This document shows, piece by piece, positions 26,967-34,408 of a DNA stretch of 64,000 bases. The notes beneath the pieces were generated by a model that was not told the origin of the DNA, ran no database searches, and saw only the letters and a program-made list of their open reading frames with translations. Location: positions 43,967-107,966 of the forward strand of contig DAOTXL010000024.1 in the NCBI GenBank assembly GCA_034435455.1, in the 5' to 3' direction. The position numbers and the translations under genes are program-made. This stretch comes from DAOTXL01 sp034435455. Its GTDB lineage: Bacteria > Chloroflexota > Anaerolineae > JAAYZQ01. The first letter of the stretch is position 1; each line of letters begins with the position of its first letter.

Positions 26967-27123
26967 GCCCCTATTTTCCCATTCCGTATCCCAGACGCAA
27001 GAGGCCCGCTCCTGGTTCCAGGATCATCCCACGCGCAGCCGACGGGAAAACGACGGGCAACCGTTCGGGGGGGCGTCATTTCCCAGGCCGGGCATCCCAG
27101 GGCAAGGCATGGCCTGAACAGAC

Positions 27124-27157
27124 AAAAAAGGGGACAGGGGCAAAAGCCCCTGTCCCC
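27124..27157 (-). terminator. Rho-independent terminator of the metal P-type ATPase gene
   Basis: On the minus strand GGGGACAGGGGC, a TTTT loop and GCCCCTGTCCCC form a 12-bp perfect stem followed by TTTTTT, starting about 20 bp after the ATPase stop. Confidence 0.9.
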
Positions 27158-27177
27158 TGCCTGCCTGTTCTTTTGCC

Positions 27178-29829
27178 CTATCGCTGCCGCAACAAGCGCA
27201 TCCCGTTGAGTATGACGAGAAGGGAGGTCCCCATGTCGGCAAAGACGGCCATCCACAGGGTGGCCATGCCGGCCACGGCCAGCGCCAGAAAGAGGGCTTT
27301 GATCCCCAGGGAGAGGGCTACATTCTGGCGGATGATGGTCTGCGCCCGGCGGCTGAGCCGGACGGCAAAGGGCAGTTTGCCCAGGTCGTCGGCCATGAGG
27401 GCCACGTCGGCCGTCTCCAAGGCGGTGTCGGTGCCCCCCCTTCCTCCGGCTGCCATGGCGATGCCTACCGTGGCCCGCGCCAGGGCCGGGGCATCGTTCA
27501 CCCCATCGCCGACCATGGCCACCGCGCCGTACCGTTCCAGAAGCGACTCGAGGGCCGCCACCTTTTGCTCCGGGAGCAGGTCGGCCTGCACAGCATCCAC
27601 GCCGGCGGCCTGGGCCATGGCCCACGCCGTGGCCTGGTTGTCGCCGGTGAGCATCACCGTGTGTTCAATGCCTATCCGGCCCAGTTCACGCATCACCGCC
27701 GCCACGCCGGGCCGCAGGGTGTCGGCCACGGTGATGTAGCCGCGCACGCCGCAGCAATCGTCGCGGACGACCATAGCCGTCTGTCCGGCAGCCTGGGCGG
27801 CGTGGATGGCCTGGCACAGCGGGCCATCGGCCAGGTCAGGGTGGTGCTGGTGGATATAGTCATGGGTGCCCACCGTCAGGCGATGGCCGCCTACCTGGCC
27901 GCGTACCCCCCGGCCGGCTATCGCTTCTACCGCTTCGGCGCCGGGCAGCGTGGCAGCGAGGCCGTGTGCTGCGGCAGCATCCACCACTGCGCGGGCCAGC
28001 GGGTGCTCCGAGCGGCGCTCGACGGCCGCCGCTTCGGCCAGCATCGTGCGGCAGGCTGCGCAGTCGGCCCAGGCCAGCCCCGGCGGGTGATCGAGGCAAC
28101 GGACCTCCACCACCTGTGGCCGGCCGGTGGTCAGCGTGCCGGTCTTGTCAAAGGCGATGACTCGGAGCGACCCCAGGGCTTCCAGGTAGGCCCCCCCTTT
28201 GATCAACACCCCGCCCCGGGCTGCCCTGGCGATGGCGCTGACGATGCTCACCGGGGTGGAGATGACCAGGGCGCAGGGACAGGCGATGACCAGCAGCACC
28301 AGCGCCCGGTAGAACCATGCCCCCAGGAGCGCGGCGGGCGCTCCGGCACCGCTGAGCCAGCCCACCAGCGGCGGCAGGGTGGCGATCCCGGCCGCGATGG
28401 CGAGGACCGCCGGCGTGTAGACACGGGCAAAACGGTCCACAAAGCGCTGCGAGGGAGCCTTCTGCCCCTGGGCCTCCTCCACCATCCTGATGATGCGGGC
28501 CATGGTTGTATCGGCGGCCAGGCGGGTGACGCGCACCGTCAGCGCCCCCTGGCCGTTGACCGTCCCGGCATAGACCGGGTGGCCCGGCGATTTGTCCACC
28601 GGCACACTCTCGCCGGTAATGGGGGCCTGGTCCACCGCCGACTCGCCGCTCAGCACCACGCCATCCGCCGGCAGCCGCTCGCCGGGGCGCACCAGGATCC
28701 GGTCGCCGATGCGCAGCTCCTCAACCGGCCGTACCTCTTCCCGGTCACCGTGGAGCACCGTCGCCTGCCGGGGGGAGAGGTCCATCAGCCCCCGGATGGC
28801 GTTGCGGGCGCGGTCCATGGTGTATCCCTCCAGGGCATTGCCCAGGGAAAAGAGAAATAGGGCCACGGCCCCCTCGGCCCATTCGCCGACCAGGATCGAG
28901 CCGACGGCGGCGATGGTCATCAGGGCATTCATGTCCAGGGTGTGGGCGGTGCGCAGGGCTGCCCAGCCGGCGCGGGCGACGGTTGCCCCGCCGACGAGGA
29001 TGGCCGCCACGTAAAAGCAGGCGTACACAGCCTCCGGCAGGCCCAACAGGCGCAGGCCCACCGCCAGGGTGATGAGCAACCCGGAACCCAGCGTCGTCAA
29101 ATCGCGGGAATGTTGCCGGGCCCACAGCCGCCAGCCCCTTTCTCTGACCCCGGCCCCTTCTTCTTGCAGCGAGTAGCCCATGCCCCGGGCTATCCGCTGC
29201 ACCGCCGGGCGGACCTCGGCCCCTTCTTGAGGCACCAGGCGCAGCCGGGCCAGGGCCGGGTCCACATGCACCTGGGCCACGCCGGGCGTGTGGCGCAGCG
29301 CTTCCTCCAGGTGCAGGGCACAGTCGGCACAGTCCAGTCCCACCACCCGAAAGACCATCTCCTGGGGTGGGGCCGGAGCAGACAGGTTGTAGCCCAGGGC
29401 GCGGATGCGGTCCTCGATGGCCGGGCGATCCACCAGGTCGGCGTCGTACTCCACGGTCAGGGTGCTGGAGGCAAAGTTGACCACGGCCCCGAGCACCCCT
29501 TCCAGCCGGCTCAGGCCGCTTTCCAGGGTCCGGGCGCAGTCGGGGCAATCCAGCCCGGCGATGGGCAGCGTCTCGTGGCGGTACCGCCACTCCAGGTGAG
29601 CTCCCTCCTCGGTGGCCAGCGCCCGTACATAGCCCAGGCTGAGCGACCGGGGGTCGTAATGGATGCACAAGCGGGGTATCTCACCCTCGCGGTCCAGGTG
29701 GGCTACCTCGATCCCCCGATAGGCCCTGATCCGCTCCTGCAACCGCTCCAGGCAGGGTTCACAGCCGTTGCCGTGGGGCAGGAGCAGAGTCACCTCGATT
29801 TTAGCCTTTTCACGTACCTGCTCGGCCAT
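27178..29829 (-). CDS. Heavy-metal P1B-type ATPase (Zn/Cd/Pb exporter-like), 883 aa
   Basis: Three N-terminal HMA-like modules carry CxxC pairs at Cys23/26 (degenerate, NGCEPC), Cys95/98 (GLDCPDC) and Cys167/170 (GLDCADC). The P1B core follows: TGES (ITGESVPVDKS), the membrane CPC motif (VIACPCALVIS), the phosphorylation site DKTGTLTTG, the SEHPLA histidine and GDGVNDAPALA. The CPC motif with no His-rich tail fits the ZntA/CadA branch exporting divalent Zn, Cd or Pb; Cu is less likely. It is a single-gene unit with a strong terminator. The SD is weak (GAGAAAGAG). No metal regulator is adjacent. Confidence 0.92.
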   Translation of the reverse strand: MAEQVREKAKIEVTLLLPHGNGCEPCLERLQERIRAYRGIEVAHLDREGEIPRLCIHYDPRSLSLGYVRALATEEGAHLEWRYRHETLPIAGLDCPDCARTLESGLSRLEGVLGAVVNFASSTLTVEYDADLVDRPAIEDRIRALGYNLSAPAPPQEMVFRVVGLDCADCALHLEEALRHTPGVAQVHVDPALARLRLVPQEGAEVRPAVQRIARGMGYSLQEEGAGVRERGWRLWARQHSRDLTTLGSGLLITLAVGLRLLGLPEAVYACFYVAAILVGGATVARAGWAALRTAHTLDMNALMTIAAVGSILVGEWAEGAVALFLFSLGNALEGYTMDRARNAIRGLMDLSPRQATVLHGDREEVRPVEELRIGDRILVRPGERLPADGVVLSGESAVDQAPITGESVPVDKSPGHPVYAGTVNGQGALTVRVTRLAADTTMARIIRMVEEAQGQKAPSQRFVDRFARVYTPAVLAIAAGIATLPPLVGWLSGAGAPAALLGAWFYRALVLLVIACPCALVISTPVSIVSAIARAARGGVLIKGGAYLEALGSLRVIAFDKTGTLTTGRPQVVEVRCLDHPPGLAWADCAACRTMLAEAAAVERRSEHPLARAVVDAAAAHGLAATLPGAEAVEAIAGRGVRGQVGGHRLTVGTHDYIHQHHPDLADGPLCQAIHAAQAAGQTAMVVRDDCCGVRGYITVADTLRPGVAAVMRELGRIGIEHTVMLTGDNQATAWAMAQAAGVDAVQADLLPEQKVAALESLLERYGAVAMVGDGVNDAPALARATVGIAMAAGGRGGTDTALETADVALMADDLGKLPFAVRLSRRAQTIIRQNVALSLGIKALFLALAVAGMATLWMAVFADMGTSLLVILNGMRLLRQR

Positions 29830-29840
29830 GCTCTTTCTCT

Positions 29841-29900
29841 ACCACGAAGGACGCCAGGGACACGAAGGTTTTCTCTTGTATTCTTTGTGTCCTTGGTGGT
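29841..29900. repeat. Dispersed repeat with CCACGAAGG / CCTTGGTGG arms
   Basis: ACCACGAAGG (29841-29850) and CCTTGGTGGT (29891-29900) form a near-perfect inverted repeat, with internal CACGAAGG and TTTGTGTCC repeating the theme. It belongs to a class of intergenic words common in these genomes and fills the gap between the ATPase and SWIM genes. Confidence 0.5.
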
Positions 29901-29934
29901 GATCAAGTCGCCCACCTGGTAGTTCCCTTGTCAC

Positions 29935-31728
29935 TCATTTCTTCAGCAGCGCTTCGAGCTGCGGTCGCAGCGAGTACTTGCGGATGTGTTTGCTGATGAG
30001 GCCCTCCAGGTAGGCGCGCCATTCGGCCTCGCGGCCGGCGGCCCGGTAGGCTTTTCCGGCCTTTTCCAGCCAGCGCACGGCGTGGTGATATTGCTGCGAT
30101 TTGCCCTGGTCCATGATCGGCTCGGCCTGCTGCCGACACTGGCGGATCACCCACTCGGGATGCGACTGCCAGGCAGCGTCCACCACCTTTTCCACCGTAT
30201 CATACCCGGCATATCGGTCCCGATCAACGGCCTGCACGGCCTGATCCACCAGCCCTTCGTGCAGATAGATCGCTACGGCGGTGGATGTATCGGCGGTCCG
30301 TGCCAGGCGGTCCAGCAGTTTGCCCTTGAGTTGAGGCCAGGTATCGCCGGCCAGGGATTGGACCGCCTGATAATCGGCCAGCGATGGGGATTCCATAAAG
30401 GCAGCATGGGCCGCCTGAAAGGCCAGGGCGGTCTGGCCCAGGCCGGAAGCGAAATCGCACAGCCAATGGGCCAGGGGACCGACCGTCCCGGGCAACGTCA
30501 GGCCATGCCCGGCGATCCGCAGGGCATCATGAGGTCGGTCGTGCTGGCGCAATGCCTGAGCCAGGGCCAGCGCTTCGTCGGGAGAGGTCAGGGATTTCAG
30601 GCCACAGGCAACCGCCTCGTCGCCCCGGCCGGCTTTGACCAGCATGGTGAGGTACCGGGTGGTCTGTCCCGCCGCCCTGGCCAGATTGAGGTATTCCTGG
30701 AAGCGGCCCTGGTGCTCCAGAGCGTTCAGGTAAACGGCCATCAACTCGTCGGCATACCAGGGCTCTTCCTCTTCCCAAATCCCGGTGGCGTGGCCCTGCA
30801 TGGCCTGCTGGAGGGAAGGATGGTCCCAACCCAACTCGACGGCGGCGATGGCGACGTTGAACCCCTGATCAATCCCATACTCCTCGATATCCTCCTGCCA
30901 ATCGGTCAGTCTGTCTGCCCAGGCCCGGCGCTCGGCTGGGGAGAGGTCGGCGCTGAGGAGGGCCTCGGCGAACAGATCTCCCATCTCGTCCAGGAGGGCC
31001 CCCAGCTCGCCGTCAGAGTCGTCGAATTCGAACCACTGTCCCACATATTCGTCGGCCACCGCTTCCAGGATAACCAGGGCGTTGCGCCCATCCCCGGCCG
31101 CCAGGAACGGCCCGGCCTGGTTCATCACCTCCCGGATCCGGGCCACTATCTCACCGGTGGCCCAATACGCCTCCGATGGGTCCAGGCGGCTCAGGTCGCG
31201 CAGGATGTTCCGCACCTGACGGCGGAAGGGTTGAGGGTCGAGGGGGGACCGGCGCTGGCGGGGTCCGGCCTCGGCCTCGGGTTGGGCCGGCGAACGATCG
31301 GTCTGGGCAGCGAGCCGGCCCTCGACCCAGTCGGCCAGATGAGGATGCGCCGCCAGCAACTCCTCAACCAGACCGACCAGCGCCTCCCGGTCCAGGTTGG
31401 CCAGCAGGTCAGCGGTCGGTCGGCGTTCGACCACCTGGTCGGGTCGGTGGATGTAGGTCAGCAACACGGCGACGATATGTTTGCAGTAACCGCCCCAGTC
31501 GTAAGGGCAGGTACAATCGGCCTCGACAATCCCCCCGGCATCCAGTGTAACCGTGACCTGGTAGGGTTTGTAGCTGCTGCCCTCCACCTGGGCAAACAGC
31601 AGGTCGCCCCGCCGCTCGATCTCCAGGACGGCCCCGTCCCGAAAATAGGCCTGGCCCCGGCTGAAGGACTGGGGCGAGGCCAGGTGGCGGATGGCCGCTT
31701 CGGTTAACTGAGGGTTGGGCCCGCTCAT
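29935..31728 (-). CDS. SWIM zinc-finger protein with long helical C-terminal region, 597 aa
   Basis: The SWIM signature CxCx7CxH is exact (Cys72, Cys74, Cys82, His84; DCTCPYDWGGYCKH), within a beta-rich N-terminal domain of about 110 residues. The remaining about 450 residues are helical TPR-like sequence (ARAAGQTTRYLTMLVKAGRGDEAV, RLARTADTSTAVAIYLHEGLVDQAV). SWIM domains bind DNA or proteins and occur with SNF2 helicases; no helicase is adjacent here. The start overlaps the rplI stop (ATGA), so it is translated from the rplI transcript, an unusual partner for a ribosomal protein gene. Confidence 0.8.
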   Translation of the reverse strand: MSGPNPQLTEAAIRHLASPQSFSRGQAYFRDGAVLEIERRGDLLFAQVEGSSYKPYQVTVTLDAGGIVEADCTCPYDWGGYCKHIVAVLLTYIHRPDQVVERRPTADLLANLDREALVGLVEELLAAHPHLADWVEGRLAAQTDRSPAQPEAEAGPRQRRSPLDPQPFRRQVRNILRDLSRLDPSEAYWATGEIVARIREVMNQAGPFLAAGDGRNALVILEAVADEYVGQWFEFDDSDGELGALLDEMGDLFAEALLSADLSPAERRAWADRLTDWQEDIEEYGIDQGFNVAIAAVELGWDHPSLQQAMQGHATGIWEEEEPWYADELMAVYLNALEHQGRFQEYLNLARAAGQTTRYLTMLVKAGRGDEAVACGLKSLTSPDEALALAQALRQHDRPHDALRIAGHGLTLPGTVGPLAHWLCDFASGLGQTALAFQAAHAAFMESPSLADYQAVQSLAGDTWPQLKGKLLDRLARTADTSTAVAIYLHEGLVDQAVQAVDRDRYAGYDTVEKVVDAAWQSHPEWVIRQCRQQAEPIMDQGKSQQYHHAVRWLEKAGKAYRAAGREAEWRAYLEGLISKHIRKYSLRPQLEALLKK

Positions 31729-32174
31729 CCTTCCTGCTCGATGACGACGGTGACTTTGGCCTCTGCGCCAGGGGCCAGGCGGACCGTGACGGCGTGGGTA
31801 CCCAACTCCTTCAGCGGTTCCTCCAGGACGATCTTGCGCCGGTCCACCTCCTGGCCGATCTTTTCCGACAGCGCTGCGGCGATGTTGGCGTTGGTGATGG
31901 AACCGTACAGCCGGTTCGACTCGCCGGCGCGGGCCTTGAAGGTGACGGTCATGCCGTCGAGGAGTTGGGCCAGGGCCTGGGCCTTGCTCAGGGCTTTGCT
32001 CTGGCGGCGGGCTGTGGCCTGGCGCTGCTGTTCGGCCTGTTTGATCGCCCCCGGCGTGGCGAGCACGGCCAGGCCTTGGGGGAGGAGGTAGTTGCGGGCA
32101 TAGCCGTCGCTAACCCGTTTGACCTCTCCCGCTTTGCCCAGTTGTTCGACATCTTGAATCAACAACACTTGCAT
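31725..32174 (-). CDS. rplI: 50S ribosomal protein L9
   Basis: L9 binds 23S rRNA near the L1 stalk and helps maintain reading frame. The N-terminal domain (MQVLLIQDVEQLGKAGEVKRVSDGYARNYLLPQGLA) is canonical, joined by a long helix to the C-terminal domain (about 70-149). At 149 aa the length is normal. The usual neighbours rpsF, ssb and rpsR are absent; instead a SWIM protein follows with a 4-bp overlap. A promoter lies at 32249-32277. Confidence 0.95.
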   Translation of the reverse strand: MQVLLIQDVEQLGKAGEVKRVSDGYARNYLLPQGLAVLATPGAIKQAEQQRQATARRQSKALSKAQALAQLLDGMTVTFKARAGESNRLYGSITNANIAAALSEKIGQEVDRRKIVLEEPLKELGTHAVTVRLAPGAEAKVTVVIEQEG

Positions 32175-32248
32175 CGTTCGGTCTCCTCGTGCGCGTGGAT
32201 TCGGTTCTGATGGCCCAGACAGGCATAATAGCTGTATCTGGCCGGCAC

Positions 32249-32277
32249 ATTATAACGCAAAAACCGCCGGACGGCAA
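32249..32277 (-). promoter_or_regulatory. Promoter for rplI-SWIM
   Basis: Minus strand TTGCCG (32277-32272), 17-bp spacer, TATAAT (32254-32249), leader of about 70 nt to the rplI ATG. Confidence 0.65.
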
Positions 32278-32299
32278 ACAGACTTTTACGGTTCGCCGT

Positions 32300-32328
32300 T
32301 TGACAGGAAGGGCGGGATGGGCTATAAA
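32300..32328 (+). promoter_or_regulatory. Promoter for the Nudix gene
   Basis: TTGACA (32300-32305), 17-bp spacer, TATAAA (32323-32328), divergent from the rplI promoter. The spacer contains an ATG (32317) that would start a longer Nudix reading frame; with transcription starting near 32335 that ATG cannot be used. Confidence 0.65.
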
Positions 32329-32358
32329 GTAGGCGAGTTGCAAGTTGCAAGAGGCAAG

Positions 32359-32814
32359 ATGCAAGAGGCGAGAGGCAAGTATCCCGTACCCAGAGTAACG
32401 GTGGACGTGGTGGTGATCAGGCGGCAGGGGGGGCACCCCCAGGTGCTGCTCATCCGCCGCGCCAGGCCGCCCTTTGCCGGGCAATGGGCGCTGCCCGGCG
32501 GGTTCGTGGAACCGGACGAGCCGCTGGAAGCCGCTGCCCGCCGCGAACTGCGGGAGGAAACGGGCCTCGAACCGGAACACCTGGAGCAGCTTTATACCTT
32601 TGGCGATCCGGGGCGCGATCCCCGTGGCTGGACGATCAGCGTGGCCTACCTGGCGTTATTGCAGGAGGAGGCAGAGGGCCGGCAACCGCACTCCGGCAGC
32701 GATGCCGCCGGGGTCGGTTGGTTCGACCTGGACGACCTGCCACCGCTGGCCTTTGACCATGCCGACATCGTAGCCTGTGCGGCCCGGCGGCTGGCGGGTG
32801 AGAAGAGGTTTTAG
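32359..32814 (+). CDS. Nudix hydrolase, ADP-ribose pyrophosphatase-like, 151 aa
   Basis: The Nudix box is complete: GGFVEPDEPLEAAARRELREETGLE (Gx5Ex7REUxEExGU), preceded by WALPGG. Family members hydrolyse nucleoside diphosphate-X compounds such as ADP-ribose or oxidised nucleotides; the substrate is not determined by sequence. I start at ATG 32359 (AGAGG close upstream) because a promoter overlaps the earlier in-frame ATG at 32317. The first codons fall in a gcaag-rich repeat (32337-32378). The last 159 bp overlap the convergent GT39 reading frame. Confidence 0.85.
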   Translation: MQEARGKYPVPRVTVDVVVIRRQGGHPQVLLIRRARPPFAGQWALPGGFVEPDEPLEAAARRELREETGLEPEHLEQLYTFGDPGRDPRGWTISVAYLALLQEEAEGRQPHSGSDAAGVGWFDLDDLPPLAFDHADIVACAARRLAGEKRF

Positions 32815-34386
32815 CGCAATCCGTGCGGACAGCGCGGTCGTCCCCAGGCGAGGGGACACCCACAGCACCGTTCCCCCTGCCAGCGTCAGCGGCCGGTAGC
32901 CGCCGGCCTCGGCGTATTCCACAAATGGCCGTTCCAACTCCCCTTCATAGCCGACCAGGATCGCGTCGGGCGGTTGGGCGCGCAGCAGGCCGGCCAGTTC
33001 GTCGGCAGAGACCATGCCCATCCTCTGCCGGTCCGACGCCGATACCAGAGGGGCTACCCGCCAGGCAAAGGCCCCCGTGGCGAACTGCTCATAGATTTGC
33101 GCTCCGCCCTCCAGGGGGAACAGAGGGGCCAGGGTCAGCACCCGGCCCTGGCCCACCACCGCCGCGATCTCGGCGCCGGCCTGATGGGCCTGGACCGGCA
33201 GCCAACCCGCCGGCGCCAGAAGGTTTTTGACGTTTTCGTAGCTTTTCACCCCATAGGCACCGGCCAGGATGACCACGTGGGCCAGCAGCACCAGGCTCCA
33301 TTTCCCCCTGGCCTCCTGCCCCGGCAGATTGGCCATGCCGTACAAAGCCCCCAGCAGGAGGAACGGCACCGGTGCGTAAAAGTATTGAAAGAAGGCAGGG
33401 GTAGGGGCGAAGGAACCGAGGAGCAGGAACGGCACCAGGAGCAGGAGCAGGGTCAATTCGAGGCGGTAGGGGCCCTGCCAGCGGTTAGGGGCGTTCATCG
33501 CCAGGGCGAAGAACAGAAAAGAGAGCAACAGCAGGAGGTTGCCCGGCGCACTGACGACGTAACGGGCCAGATAGCTGAGTTTGCCCGCCAGGCTCATGGC
33601 GATGGCGCTCACGTCCCCCTCGGCAAAGCCCATCTCGCGGCGGTAGAGGGTGTTGTAACGAGCATAGTCCAGGTTGCCAAAGAGGAACTGCCGGGGGGCC
33701 AGAGCTCCCAGGGCGAGCGACGGCAACAAGGCCAGGAAAAGCCCCAGGCCGAACAATCCCACCAGACTACCCCGTCGCCGCCCGGCGTGGCCGGGGTACC
33801 ACAACAGCAGGCCGAGGAAGGGGAGGATCACCAGGGCGAAGGACAGCCGGGTTCCGGCTGCCAGGCCGACCAGCAGGCCGCTGAGAAAGGCCCCCCTTCT
33901 ACCCTCTTCCTGCCGGGCGCCGTGGCTGTAGGCGGCCAGGGCCAGCAGGGTGAGCAGCACCGGCAGGTCGTGGTTCCAGGCCTTGCCGCTGGTGTAGGTG
34001 AACAACGGGTTCGTGAGCAGGAGCACGCCCGCTCCGGCGGCGATGAAAAAGCGAGGCAGGGGGGGAAGCCGGGAAAACAGGCGGAGCGCAAGGGAAAAAA
34101 CAACCCCCACGGTCAGCCAGGCACAGAGGATGGAAAAGAGCCGGGCGGCCAGCAGATGGTAGTCGGTCACGGCAAACAGGGCGGCATAGACAAAGGTCAG
34201 GTTGGGCACGTGGAAGTAGGGATAGTCCCGGTAGGGCAACAGGAGGCGGTCGGCCAGCAGGGCCCCGCCGGCGACGAACTGGTGTTCGTCGTGGTCCAGC
34301 GGCTTTTGCATCCCTGCGCCCAGCAACAGCAGGAAAACGGCCAGGAAAAATAGAGCAGCGAGCACCCTGGGCCATGTTCTGGACAT
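32656..34386 (-). CDS. GT39-like polytopic glycosyltransferase, 576 aa, 3' end antisense to the Nudix gene
   Basis: About ten hydrophobic segments and the first-loop acidic motif (PLDHDEHQF) identify a dolichyl/polyprenyl-phosphate-mannose-type glycosyltransferase of the GT39/PMT_2 group. The soluble C-terminal region is short (about 150 residues). The natural family-like end is near GTVLWVSPRLGTT; the reading frame then runs on about 50 residues directly antisense to the Nudix gene, so the original stop may have been lost, or the tail is real. The gene starts 22 bp after the P2 ATPase and is probably cotranscribed with it. Confidence 0.75.
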   Translation of the reverse strand: MSRTWPRVLAALFFLAVFLLLLGAGMQKPLDHDEHQFVAGGALLADRLLLPYRDYPYFHVPNLTFVYAALFAVTDYHLLAARLFSILCAWLTVGVVFSLALRLFSRLPPLPRFFIAAGAGVLLLTNPLFTYTSGKAWNHDLPVLLTLLALAAYSHGARQEEGRRGAFLSGLLVGLAAGTRLSFALVILPFLGLLLWYPGHAGRRRGSLVGLFGLGLFLALLPSLALGALAPRQFLFGNLDYARYNTLYRREMGFAEGDVSAIAMSLAGKLSYLARYVVSAPGNLLLLLSFLFFALAMNAPNRWQGPYRLELTLLLLLVPFLLLGSFAPTPAFFQYFYAPVPFLLLGALYGMANLPGQEARGKWSLVLLAHVVILAGAYGVKSYENVKNLLAPAGWLPVQAHQAGAEIAAVVGQGRVLTLAPLFPLEGGAQIYEQFATGAFAWRVAPLVSASDRQRMGMVSADELAGLLRAQPPDAILVGYEGELERPFVEYAEAGGYRPLTLAGGTVLWVSPRLGTTALSARIALKPLLTRQPPGRTGYDVGMVKGQRWQVVQVEPTDPGGIAAGVRLPALCLLLQ

Positions 34387-34408
34387 GGGTCACCGCTTGC
34401 TCCGGGGG

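Noticed and set aside
32317..32358. Longer Nudix protein starting at ATG 32317.
   Set aside because: That ATG falls between the -35 and -10 of a strong promoter, and the extra residues are encoded by gcaag repeats.
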